From Cytophagales bacterium (GTDB lineage Bacteria; Bacteroidota; Bacteroidia; Cytophagales; Cyclobacteriaceae), in the NCBI GenBank assembly GCA_020063545.1, contig JAGUUF010000122.1, positions 1 through 8,564 on the forward strand: a stretch of 8,564 nucleotides of DNA. Direction: 5' to 3'. Below, piece after piece: positions 1 through 6,730 of the stretch. The translations under genes were made by a program, and so were the position numbers. The notes beneath the pieces were generated by a model, which was given only the letters and a program-made list of their open reading frames with translations, was not told the origin of the DNA and did not search any database. The number at the start of each line of letters is the position of its first letter. Position 1 is the stretch's first letter.

Positions 1-784
1 TATCGGCCAACGGTATGATTAAAATACCAACAGCAGGCGAAACCGACCCGGTAAACCGATACGGATGTTGAACAGGCAGATTATAATTGTAGTCAATGAA
101 ATGGATGGCAAAGATGGCCAGCGTCATGCCGATAACCAGCGCGCCCGTATCGCCCATAAAAACTTCGGAGGGCTCCCAGTTGAAGATCAGAAAGGCGACA
201 ATTGATCCGAACATGCCGAACGCCAGGATGGCATACGTGGTATCACCGGCAAGGAAAAACCAGGTGCCAAAAGCCAGCAGGGCAATGGTTGCAATAAGGC
301 CGGCCAGGCCATCTAACCCGTCAATCAGGTTAAACGAGTTGGTGATTACAATAATGGTAAACACGGTAATGAAATAACTGACGATTGCCGGTATATCGTA
401 AAGCCCAAACAGTCCGTAAAATGATTTCAGCCGCAGGTCAAGCAAAAACACCAGGATGCTGGCCGCCAACACCTGCCCCAGCAATTTCATGTACGGTTTT
501 AACGGAACCAGGTCATCGCGTACGCCAATAAAAAAAATAACAAACTGCGCGATGAGAATATACCGGATGTCTTTCCAAAGGCTGATGTCAACCCAGATAA
601 GGGATGCAATGGAAAACCCCAGGAAGATGGCGATGCCGCCCATGGAGGGGGTAATCTTTTTATGAATTTTCCGCCTTCCCGGAATGTCCACCAGGTTTTT
701 TTCAAGCGAGTATTTGATGATCACGGGAATGATCAGAAAACAGATGACAAAGGAGGTTACGGCAGCCGCTAACGGAATGGCCAT
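1..784 (-). CDS. Undecaprenyl-phosphate sugar-1-phosphate transferase, WecA/TagO/MraY family (3' end cut off by the window)
   Basis: This integral membrane enzyme would transfer a sugar-1-phosphate (typically GlcNAc-1-P) from a UDP-sugar to undecaprenyl phosphate, the first lipid-linked step of surface polysaccharide synthesis. My translation gives 261 codons before the left edge; relatives run to roughly 330-380, so the C-terminus is missing. Family signatures appear in order: VDIPGRRKIHKK (32-43) followed by PSMGG (46-50), the Mg-binding pair RDD (D90, D91) followed by K100 and Q104, NSFNLIDGLDGLAGL (149-163, with N152, D155 and D158) and FMGDTGAL (209-216, D212). Hydrophobic membrane segments alternate with these loops. 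The start is ATG 784-782, because an in-frame TGA lies eight codons upstream. It is the last gene seen in the sugar operon, 48 nt after the aminotransferase. The family is clear; the exact sugar (GlcNAc, GalNAc, QuiNAc or another) cannot be read from the sequence. Confidence 0.93.
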   Translation of the reverse strand, partial: MAIPLAAAVTSFVICFLIIPVIIKYSLEKNLVDIPGRRKIHKKITPSMGGIAIFLGFSIASLIWVDISLWKDIRYILIAQFVIFFIGVRDDLVPLKPYMKLLGQVLAASILVFLLDLRLKSFYGLFGLYDIPAIVSYFITVFTIIVITNSFNLIDGLDGLAGLIATIALLAFGTWFFLAGDTTYAILAFGMFGSIVAFLIFNWEPSEVFMGDTGALVIGMTLAIFAIHFIDYNYNLPVQHPYRFTGSVSPAVGILIIPLAD

Positions 785-806
785 GTGCGCTTTACAGGTC
801 TTCGGT

Positions 807-814
807 CAAAAGTA
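807..814 (-). promoter_or_regulatory. Candidate internal promoter (-7 box TACTTTTG) before the WecA-like gene
   Basis: The minus strand reads TACTTTTG at 814-807, an exact match to the Bacteroidota -7 consensus TAnnTTTG. It lies in the only sizeable gap of the sugar operon (785-832), 22 nt before the ATG at 784. I see no good TTTG -33 box 19-21 nt further upstream, so this is a candidate only. Confidence 0.35.
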
Positions 815-832
815 AGGATTATATCGGATGGG

Positions 833-1951
833 CTATTTGCCGGCAGGGCTAAAAAAATCCAGTATAGTTGAACAAACACCGGTTACCTCTTCGTTGGTCA
901 GTTCAGGAAAAACCGGCAGGGAGAGTACTTCCTGCTGAAGCGCATTGGTTACCGGAAACTGAGCGGGTGTGTGGGCAAGGTGCCGGTAAGCCGGTGTAAA
1001 GGAAAGCCCCAGCGGGTAATGTATGGATGTTTCAATGCCTTGTGCGTTGAGAAATTTTTTCAGTTCATCGCGATGGGCTGTACGCACGCAGTAAATGTGA
1101 AAGGTGTGCACGGTTCCCGGTCTGCAGGCAGGCAGTACTAAACTGCTGATGCCGGCCAGGGCATTTGCATAGTGTGCGGCTATTTCTGTTCTCCGTTTAT
1201 TCCATTGCGCGAGGTACCTTAGTTTTACCAACAGCACGGCTGCCTGTAGGGCATCCATCCGGCTGTTAGTTCCTTCAAGCACATGATCGTCTTTATGAAG
1301 GGCTCCGTGGTTGGCAAGCCTGCGCATGCGTTCGGCAAGTTGTGCATCGCGGGTGAGTACGCAGCCGGCATCGCCATAGGCACCCAGGTTTTTGGTAGGG
1401 TAAAAGCTAAACGCAGCAGCAACGCCCACCGTGCCGGCAATTATCCCCCTTTTTTCTTCCGAAAGGTGAGCCTGGGCGCAGTCTTCAATAAGAAAAATAG
1501 TGTGGCGATTGCAAAGGCTTTTCAGTTCTGTTACCGGTGCGGCCTGCCCGTACAGGTGCACGGCAATAACGGCTTTGGTATTCGGAGTGATTTTTTGTTC
1601 AACGGCTTCGGGAGTAAGTGTGTAGTAGATCGGGTCAACATCGCAGAAGACAGGTTTTAATCCGGCCAGTGAAACGGGCTCAGCTGTGGCAATGCATCCC
1701 CAGGCCGGAACAATCACTTCAGAACCGGCCGGTAAATTAAGCGCCTTGAGAATAACAAAAAGCGCATCAGTTCCATTGCCGGTGCTAATGCAGTGGGGCA
1801 TGCCCACACAGGCGGCAAATTGATTTTCAAATTCAGCTACCGTGCTTCCTCCAATAAAACGCGATGCGGCAAACACCTCGTTTATGGCCTCATCAATTTC
1901 AGCTTTGATGGACTGGTACTGGCGTTGCAGATCGATGAAGGGGATGCGCAT
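833..1951 (-). CDS. DegT/DnrJ/EryC1/StrS family PLP-dependent sugar aminotransferase
   Basis: This 372-residue cytoplasmic protein belongs to the fold-type I aminotransferases that add an amino group, usually from glutamate, to a keto group on a nucleotide-linked sugar. Visible signatures are IPFIDLQRQY at the N-terminus (3-12), the phosphate-binding GNGTDAL (58-64), the PLP-contacting aspartate in IEDCAQAH (D157), the Schiff-base lysine in FSFYPTKNLGAYGDAG (K187), NSRMDALQAA (229-238) and a C-terminal HYP (311-313). The length is normal for the family. Its ATG follows the TGA of the epimerase gene by one base, so the two are co-transcribed and probably translationally coupled. The GNGTDAL style resembles WbpE- and FdtB-type 3-aminotransferases more than 4-aminotransferases such as PseC, but this is inference. 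The oxidoreductase or ketoisomerase that would make the keto-sugar substrate is not in this window. Confidence 0.92.
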   Translation of the reverse strand: MRIPFIDLQRQYQSIKAEIDEAINEVFAASRFIGGSTVAEFENQFAACVGMPHCISTGNGTDALFVILKALNLPAGSEVIVPAWGCIATAEPVSLAGLKPVFCDVDPIYYTLTPEAVEQKITPNTKAVIAVHLYGQAAPVTELKSLCNRHTIFLIEDCAQAHLSEEKRGIIAGTVGVAAAFSFYPTKNLGAYGDAGCVLTRDAQLAERMRRLANHGALHKDDHVLEGTNSRMDALQAAVLLVKLRYLAQWNKRRTEIAAHYANALAGISSLVLPACRPGTVHTFHIYCVRTAHRDELKKFLNAQGIETSIHYPLGLSFTPAYRHLAHTPAQFPVTNALQQEVLSLPVFPELTNEEVTGVCSTILDFFSPAGK

Positions 1952-1952
1952 G

Positions 1953-2975
1953 TCAGCGGCTTAGTTTCTGTTGCCAGGCCCATGCATGTACCAGGGCATC
2001 TTCGGGTGAGTAGCGGGGCTTCCAGTTCATTGCCCGGTTGATTTTGGTTGGGTTGGCAAATACCTTTTCAACATCGCCCGGCCTGCGCGGCCCGATGCGA
2101 AACGGAAGTTTGGCCCCGGTTTTTTTGATGAAGGCATTCACCAACTGAAGCACCGACACTCCGTTGCCGGTGCCTACATTATATGCTTCATACAGGTTGT
2201 GCGCGCGGGTATTGTGCAGGTAGGATAATGCTTTAACGTGTGCTTCGGCAAGGTCAACCACATGGATAAAGTCGCGTATGCACGAGCCATCGGGCGTGTT
2301 GTAGTCGTTGCCGAAAACAGTCAGCCGATCGCGCCAGCCGGCAGCGGTTTGTGTGATGAAGGGCACCAGGTTGTTGGGTGTGCCGATGGGCATTTCGCCA
2401 ATGTGGGCAGAAGGGTGTGCGCCAATCGGGTTAAAGTAGCGCAGGGAAATGATCCGGAACCCTGTTTTGTAAACATCTTCCAGGATAAGTTCGCAGATCT
2501 GTTTGGTTAACCCGTAAGGTGATTCAGCTTTTTTAAAAGGAGCCTGCTCATCAACCGGAATACTGTCGGGCTGCCCGTAAACCGTACAGGATGAAGAGAA
2601 TATGAAATCTTTAACACCCTGCTGTTGCATTACCTGCAACAAGGCCGTGAGCGACCCGATGTTGTTATCGTGGTACTCGAGCGGCTTTTGCACCGACTCG
2701 CCCACCGATTTCAGTGCGGCAAAGTGCATTACCCCGTCAACCGGACCTTCCGATCTGAACAATTCAGTCAAAAATTTTTTGTCGCGGCAGTCGCCTTTAT
2801 GAAAGTTTACTTTTTTGCCCGTAATTTTTTCGATGCCGGTTATCAGGGTAAGGTCGCTGCGTACCAGGTTATCAATGGCAACAACCTCATAACCGGCATT
2901 AACCAGTTCAACAACCGTATGAGCCCCGATGTACCCGGCACCGCCTGTAACCAATATCTTTTTTGAACTGCCCAT
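1953..2975 (-). CDS. galE: UDP-glucose/UDP-N-acetylglucosamine 4-epimerase, GalE type
   Basis: This 340-residue protein (E. coli GalE has 338) is an extended short-chain dehydrogenase/reductase that inverts C4 of UDP-hexoses with a bound NAD. It has the Rossmann glycine motif GGAGYIG (11-17), AIDNL (33-37), HFAALKSVGES (84-94), the catalytic SSSCTVYG (127-134, T131) and YGLTK (Y154, K158), RYFNPIGAH (179-187) and the GalE-type tail GPRRPGDVEKVFANP (295-309). Aligned by eye, V305 falls at the substrate-gate position held by Tyr299 in E. coli GalE and Cys307 in the human enzyme; a small residue there is associated with acceptance of the larger N-acetylated substrates. The neighbouring HexNAc dehydrogenase fits this, so it may act mainly as a UDP-GlcNAc/UDP-GalNAc epimerase. 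It begins 2 nt after the stop of the dehydrogenase gene. GalE-type identity is firm; the preferred substrate is inferred. Confidence 0.93.
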   Translation of the reverse strand: MGSSKKILVTGGAGYIGAHTVVELVNAGYEVVAIDNLVRSDLTLITGIEKITGKKVNFHKGDCRDKKFLTELFRSEGPVDGVMHFAALKSVGESVQKPLEYHDNNIGSLTALLQVMQQQGVKDFIFSSSCTVYGQPDSIPVDEQAPFKKAESPYGLTKQICELILEDVYKTGFRIISLRYFNPIGAHPSAHIGEMPIGTPNNLVPFITQTAAGWRDRLTVFGNDYNTPDGSCIRDFIHVVDLAEAHVKALSYLHNTRAHNLYEAYNVGTGNGVSVLQLVNAFIKKTGAKLPFRIGPRRPGDVEKVFANPTKINRAMNWKPRYSPEDALVHAWAWQQKLSR

Positions 2976-2977
2976 TA

Positions 2978-4228
2978 TTAAAGCCGTTCGGTTACCATTT
3001 TTTTATCTAAAAACCCTTTTACATCGTACACCACAGCATCCGGACTCTTTATAGCGGCCAGGTCAAGCGATTTGAATTCGCGGTGGCTTACGGTAAGCAC
3101 AATGGCGTGATACTTTTTTGATGGCGAAGCGACCAGGTCAAACCCGTACTCGTGTTTTACTTCGGCTGCATCGGCCTGGGGGTCGTACACATCAACCTGG
3201 GTTCCGAAACTTTTCAGTTCGTTAATCACGTCAACCACCTTGCTGTTTCGGATGTCGGGGCAGTTTTCTTTAAACGTAATGCCCAGCACCAGGATGTTGC
3301 TGCCGTGAATGGGCAGTTTGTTTTGGGCCATCAGCTTGATAACGCTGCCGGCCACATGTGCGCCCATGTTGTCGTTAATGCGCCTGCCCGCGTTGATTAC
3401 CTCGGGGTGGTAGCCGAGGCTTTCGGCTTTGTGTACGAGGTAGTACGGATCAACACCAATGCAATGCCCGCCCACCAGGCCCGGTTTAAAGTTGAGAAAA
3501 TTCCACTTGGTGCCAGCTGCTTCCAGCACTTCATGGGTATCGATTCCCATCTTTTCAAAGATGAGCGCAAGTTCGTTTACAAATGCGATGTTAATGTCGC
3601 GCTGCGCGTTTTCAATTACTTTGGCAGCTTCGGCAACTTTAATGGAAGAGGCTTTATGCGTGCCGGCCTGGATGATTTTCCGGTAGAGTTGATCAACCTT
3701 TTCGGCAACTGCAGGCGTGCTGCCGCTGGTAATTTTCTTAATGGTGGTTACGCGGTGTTGTTTGTCGCCCGGGTTAATCCGTTCGGGCGAATAGCCGCAA
3801 AAGAAATCAACGTTAAACGTAAGCCCGCTTTCCTTTTCCAGTACCGGCACGCAATCTTCTTCGGTGCAGCCGGGATAAACGGTTGATTCGTAGATAACGA
3901 TGTCGCCCTTTTTCAAAACACTACCTACGGTTTTACTGGCGCTTATGAGCGGCCGCAAGTCGGGTTTTTTGTATTCGTCAACGGGCGTGGGAACCGTTAC
4001 GATGAAGTAGTTAACGGATTTCAGGTCATTTACCGAATGGCTGTAGGTAAGTTTTGATGCCTGCTTCAGTTCGTGCGGCTCCACTTCGCGGGTGCGATCG
4101 TAGCCGGAGGTTAACTCAGCAATTCGCTCTTTATTGATATCAAAACCCACCACGTCCAGTACTTTACCAAACTCTACTGCCAGTGGCAGGCCAACGTAGC
4201 CCAGGCCTATAATTCCGATTTTATCCAT
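2978..4228 (-). CDS. UDP-N-acetyl-D-glucosamine/galactosamine 6-dehydrogenase, TviB/WbpO type
   Basis: This 416-residue protein belongs to the UDP-glucose/GDP-mannose dehydrogenase family, whose members oxidise C6 of a nucleotide sugar twice with NAD to give a uronic acid. The N-terminal Rossmann domain starts with IGIIGLGYVGLPLAVEFGK (4-22) and FDINKERI (29-36). Then come VTVPTPV (77-83), YESTVYPGCTEE (113-124), GYSPERINPGD (145-155), the central KVAEAAKVIEN (197-207, K203 and N207), the catalytic cysteine in GLVGGHCIGVDPYYL (250-264, C256) and the UDP-binding ITFKENCPDIRNSK (317-330, K320). The wording of these motifs closely follows Salmonella TviB (VipA) of Vi antigen synthesis as I remember it, and is unlike UDP-glucose dehydrogenases, so the likely product is a HexNAc uronic acid. 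The ATG comes one base after the TGA of the upstream epimerase gene. Whether the substrate is UDP-GlcNAc or UDP-GalNAc cannot be settled by reading. Confidence 0.93.
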   Translation of the reverse strand: MDKIGIIGLGYVGLPLAVEFGKVLDVVGFDINKERIAELTSGYDRTREVEPHELKQASKLTYSHSVNDLKSVNYFIVTVPTPVDEYKKPDLRPLISASKTVGSVLKKGDIVIYESTVYPGCTEEDCVPVLEKESGLTFNVDFFCGYSPERINPGDKQHRVTTIKKITSGSTPAVAEKVDQLYRKIIQAGTHKASSIKVAEAAKVIENAQRDINIAFVNELALIFEKMGIDTHEVLEAAGTKWNFLNFKPGLVGGHCIGVDPYYLVHKAESLGYHPEVINAGRRINDNMGAHVAGSVIKLMAQNKLPIHGSNILVLGITFKENCPDIRNSKVVDVINELKSFGTQVDVYDPQADAAEVKHEYGFDLVASPSKKYHAIVLTVSHREFKSLDLAAIKSPDAVVYDVKGFLDKKMVTERL

Positions 4229-4229
4229 T

Positions 4230-5252
4230 TCACGTGATGTTATAGTACTCTTTAAACCAGGTTACAAATTTTTCAATACCCGTTTCGATGGTGGTGTTTG
4301 GCTTAAAGCCGGCATCGCGCATCAGGTCGTTCACATCGGCAAACGTTTCGGGCACATCGCCATCCTGAATTGGCAAAAAGTTTTTAACGGCCCTGCGTTG
4401 CAATTTTTGTTCGAGCACTTCAATAAAATGCATCAGCTCAACCGGCTTGTTGTTGCCGATGTTATACAGCCGGTACGGGGCGAAGCTGGAAGAAGGATCG
4501 GGGTGCCGGCCGCTCCAGGATGCATCAGGCGTAGGAATGCGTGGAATCAACCTCACCATGCCTTCAACAATGTCGTCAATGTAGGTGAAGTCGCGCTTCA
4601 TCTTCCCGTTGTTGTACACGTCAATCGGTTTTCCTTCAACGATGGCTTTTGTAAAAATAAACAGGGCCATGTCGGGCCGGCCGTACGGGCCGTAAACGGT
4701 AAAAAAGCGAAGCCCGGTAGTGGGCAAATTATACAAGGCCGAATAGGTGTGGGCCATCAGCTCGTTTGCTTTTTTTGAAGCAGCATACAACGAAATGGGA
4801 TGATCCACATTATCATGCACTGAAAAAGGCATTTTGGTATTGGCACCATATACCGAACTGGATGACGCATAAACAAGGTGTTCGGTTTTGTGGTGCCAGC
4901 AGGCTTCAAGAACATTTAGAAAGCCGTGCATGTTGCTTTCGAGGTAGGCATACGGGTTTACAAGCGAGTACCGAACACCCGCCTGTGCGGCCAGGTTTAC
5001 CACATAGTTAAAATTGTTTTCTGCAAAAAGCCTGTCGATGTTCTTCTTGTCACACAGGTCAATGGGTTTAAACTGAAAACCGGAGAGTTTTAAAAGTATA
5101 TCCAGCCGCGATTGCTTCAGTTGCACATCGTAATAGGAGTTCATGTTGTCAACTCCGGTTACTGCATAGCCATCGGCTGCCAGCCGTTTACACAGGTGAA
5201 ACCCGATGAAGCCGGCCGCCCCGGTAACCAAAACCTTTTTTGGTGATGCCAT
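4230..5252 (-). CDS. NAD-dependent epimerase, UDP-glucuronate 4-epimerase type (LspL/CapI/WbnF-like)
   Basis: This 340-residue extended short-chain dehydrogenase/reductase would epimerise C4 of a UDP-uronic acid. It has GAAGFIG (11-17) for NAD binding, VDNMNSYYDVQLKQSRLD (34-51), NLAAQAGVRYSL (86-97), the catalytic YASSSSVYG (128-136), LYAASKKANELMAHTYS (155-171, with Y156 and K160) and TGLRFFTVYGPYGRPDMALF (179-198), then KRDFTYIDDIVEG (219-231). The NMN-YYD, QAGVRYSL and RFFTVYGP-GRPDMALF wording is characteristic of UDP-glucuronate 4-epimerases and separates it from the GalE in the same operon. It is the first gene of the minus-strand operon. Next to a HexNAc 6-dehydrogenase it could act on UDP-GlcNAcA/GalNAcA rather than UDP-GlcA/GalA, the role TviC plays in the Vi pathway, but no residue I can see decides this. 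The start is the ATG at 5252-5250, which leaves a full glycine-rich N-terminus. Confidence 0.92.
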   Translation of the reverse strand: MASPKKVLVTGAAGFIGFHLCKRLAADGYAVTGVDNMNSYYDVQLKQSRLDILLKLSGFQFKPIDLCDKKNIDRLFAENNFNYVVNLAAQAGVRYSLVNPYAYLESNMHGFLNVLEACWHHKTEHLVYASSSSVYGANTKMPFSVHDNVDHPISLYAASKKANELMAHTYSALYNLPTTGLRFFTVYGPYGRPDMALFIFTKAIVEGKPIDVYNNGKMKRDFTYIDDIVEGMVRLIPRIPTPDASWSGRHPDPSSSFAPYRLYNIGNNKPVELMHFIEVLEQKLQRRAVKNFLPIQDGDVPETFADVNDLMRDAGFKPNTTIETGIEKFVTWFKEYYNIT

Positions 5253-5272
5253 GTGCAGGTTAAAAAAGTGTG

Positions 5273-5280
5273 CAAAGCTA
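5273..5280 (-). promoter_or_regulatory. Candidate promoter (-7 box TAGCTTTG) of the polysaccharide operon
   Basis: The minus strand reads TAGCTTTGCAC from 5280, an exact TAnnTTTG match, 20 nt before the ATG at 5252. It is the only exact match in the 89-nt divergent region and is in the right orientation. No clear TTTG at -33 is visible. The same 11 bases, TAGCTTTGCAC, recur upstream of ccmE at 7619. Confidence 0.5.
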
Positions 5281-5301
5281 ATAATTTATGGGCTGGAACC
5301 G

Positions 5302-5309
5302 TTATTTTG
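5302..5309 (+). promoter_or_regulatory. Weak candidate promoter of the ccm cluster (TTATTTTG)
   Basis: TTATTTTG is one base away from the TAnnTTTG consensus and lies 32 nt before the GTG of ccmB. No exact match exists on the plus strand of the divergent region, and no -33 element is evident. The ccm operon must be promoted from about here unless its transcript starts under the opposing gene. Confidence 0.22.
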
Positions 5310-5341
5310 GGCTGAAATTGGGAATTTGATACCGGCAGAAC

Positions 5342-6004
5342 GTGAAGCATGTCATTACCCTGCTGCACAAGGAATTTATTCTTGAACTAAGGCGCAAATC
5401 GGTGGTGGCCGGGTTGGGTCTGTACCTGTTCAGCCTGATTTTTATTTGTTACCTCACCTTCAGTTTGCGCCAACAGGCCATTAATGAAAACACCTGGTCC
5501 GCGTTATTTTGGCTGGTCATCCTGTTTTCGGTAGTGAACAGCGTAGCTAAAAGTTTTATTGGCGAGCGCAAGGGTGTTTTTATTTACCTGTACTCCGTGG
5601 CCAGCCCGCAGCATATCATTATTGCGAAGATGCTGTACAACAGCCTGCTGGCATTCCTGCTGTCGGTTGCCGGCTATGTTCTGTTCGCTGTTTTCATTTT
5701 CAACCCGGTACGCGACCAGTTACTGTTTGTGGTGTTGTTGCTGTTAACCTCAACGGGATTTTCGGTTTCGCTCAGTCTTATTTCAGGCATTGCTTCCAAA
5801 GCCAACAACAGCAACGTGCTCATGGCCGTGCTGAGTTTCCCGGTGGTCATTTCCATTTTGCTGATGGCCGTGCGGACAACCGGCAATGTATTGAATGGCC
5901 TGGAGCGCGCAGCCAGTTACGATGAACTGCTGAACCTGCTGGCAATTAATTGTATTGCCGGTGCATTGGCGTACATCCTGTTCCCGTATATTTGGCGGAG
6001 TTGA
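5342..6004 (+). CDS. ccmB: Haem exporter permease CcmB (cytochrome c maturation, System I)
   Basis: CcmB is the membrane subunit of the CcmAB transporter, which with CcmC and CcmD drives release of haem-loaded CcmE for c-type cytochrome assembly. The 220 residues are typical of CcmB. The cytoplasmic N-terminus reads HVITLLHKEFILELRRK (3-19), a standard CcmB opening, followed by about six hydrophobic segments: LYLFSLIFICYLTFSL, ALFWLVILFSVVNS, LLAFLLSVAGYVLFAVFIF, LLFVVLLLLTSTGFSVSLSL, VLSFPVVISILLMAV and LLAINCIAGALAYILF. The loop SFIGERKGVFIYLYSVASP (71-89), after the second segment, is also typical. The start is a GTG at 5342; an in-frame TGA lies five codons upstream and no earlier start exists. 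It is the first gene of the rightward cluster. Its ATPase partner CcmA is not beside it, and the upstream neighbour is an unrelated divergent operon. Confidence 0.9.
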   Translation: MKHVITLLHKEFILELRRKSVVAGLGLYLFSLIFICYLTFSLRQQAINENTWSALFWLVILFSVVNSVAKSFIGERKGVFIYLYSVASPQHIIIAKMLYNSLLAFLLSVAGYVLFAVFIFNPVRDQLLFVVLLLLTSTGFSVSLSLISGIASKANNSNVLMAVLSFPVVISILLMAVRTTGNVLNGLERAASYDELLNLLAINCIAGALAYILFPYIWRS

Positions 6005-6009
6005 CCTTA

Positions 6010-6050
6010 CCCCTCCCGGCCCTTCTCTTCAGGCGGAGAGGGGAGGAGAA
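6010..6050. repeat. GC-rich palindromic intergenic repeat between ccmB and ccmC
   Basis: The 61-nt gap between ccmB and ccmC holds an imperfect hairpin. The inner stem pairs CCCTTCTC (6020-6027) with GAGAGGGG (6036-6043), eight pairs with one G-U wobble, around the loop TTCAGGCG. The outer stem pairs CTCC (6013-6016) with GGAG (6045-6048) across a small internal loop. It is followed by A residues rather than T residues, so it is not a rho-independent terminator for ccmB. It resembles dispersed CCCCTCCC...GGGGAGG palindromes that I recall from Bacteroidota intergenic regions. Read in the ccmC frame it yields a low-complexity PPGPSLQAERGG-like peptide, typical of over-extended gene starts. Confidence 0.6.
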
Positions 6051-6065
6051 AAAAGTTCTGGTTTG

Positions 6066-6719
6066 ATGAAGATAGGGCTTAAGATAACCGCGATTGTACT
6101 GCTTGTTTATGTTCACACGGCCGGATTGCTGATGGATGTTCCGCGGCTGAACATTTTAAATGAAACCATTCGTGCCCTGTACTTTCATGTGCCCATGTGG
6201 TTTGGCATGGTGTTGCTGTATGTGGGCTCGGTGTACTACGCCATAAAGTATTTGCGAAATCCCTCCCATGAACTTGACGTGAAAGCAGAGGCATTTGCCC
6301 ATGTCGGTACGGCCTTTGGTGTACTGGGCATGATTACCGGCATGCTGTGGGCTAACTACACGTGGGGTTCGCCCTGGCATGGTGACCCTAAACAGAATGG
6401 TGCAGCCATCGCGCTGTTGGTGTACCTGGCGTATTTTGTTTTACGCGGCTCGCTCGACAACCCCGAGCAGCGCGCGCGGCTGAGTGCGGTGTACAACATC
6501 TTTGCGTTTGCCGCAATGATACCGCTGATTTTTATTATCCCCCGGTTAACCAGCAGCATGCACCCCGGCAGCGGAGGCAACCCCGGGTTTAACGCCTACG
6601 ATCTCGACAGCCGCATGCGCTGGGTTTTTTATCCCGCTGTGGCGGGGTGGTTTTTGGTGGGGTTGTGGATTGCCGATCTGCGGATAAGGTTCGGGCAAAT
6701 TGCTGAAAAACTTAAGTAA
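6066..6719 (+). CDS. ccmC: Haem delivery/retention protein CcmC (CcsA/HemY-type haem handling)
   Basis: CcmC presents haem at the outer face of the cytoplasmic membrane for covalent loading onto CcmE. The protein has 217 residues, within the usual size. Two likely axial haem ligands are present: H41 in RALYFHVPMWFGM (36-48) and H166 in TSSMHPGSGG (162-171), matching His60 and His184 of E. coli CcmC. Between them is the tryptophan-rich segment MLWANYTWGSPWHGDP (93-108) and NGAAIALLVYLAYFVLRG (111-128). About six membrane segments are visible. The frame stays open upstream to 5955, but that extension overlaps ccmB and runs through the palindromic repeat, so I take the ATG at 6066, where MKIGLKITAIVLLVYVHTAG begins a normal first membrane helix. 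The W-rich motif is diverged from the proteobacterial WGTWWVWD form, as I would expect for this phylum. Confidence 0.92.
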   Translation: MKIGLKITAIVLLVYVHTAGLLMDVPRLNILNETIRALYFHVPMWFGMVLLYVGSVYYAIKYLRNPSHELDVKAEAFAHVGTAFGVLGMITGMLWANYTWGSPWHGDPKQNGAAIALLVYLAYFVLRGSLDNPEQRARLSAVYNIFAFAAMIPLIFIIPRLTSSMHPGSGGNPGFNAYDLDSRMRWVFYPAVAGWFLVGLWIADLRIRFGQIAEKLK

Positions 6720-6730
6720 TTAAATTCCCG

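Noticed and set aside
96..665. Plus-strand open frames at the left edge
   Set aside because: They are antisense to the WecA-like gene, which shows all family motifs on the minus strand.
1283..2041. Plus-strand open frames opposite the aminotransferase gene and its junction with galE
   Set aside because: They are antisense to conserved motifs and have no family resemblance or start context of their own.
3152..3886. A 244-codon open frame on the plus strand opposite the HexNAc dehydrogenase gene
   Set aside because: It is wholly antisense to a gene with all catalytic motifs intact, and its translation has no recognisable domain; it results from codon bias on the other strand.
5955..6065. Longer ccmC form starting at 5955
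   Set aside because: The extension overlaps ccmB by about 50 bases and is made largely of the palindromic repeat; a normal CcmC N-terminus begins at 6066.
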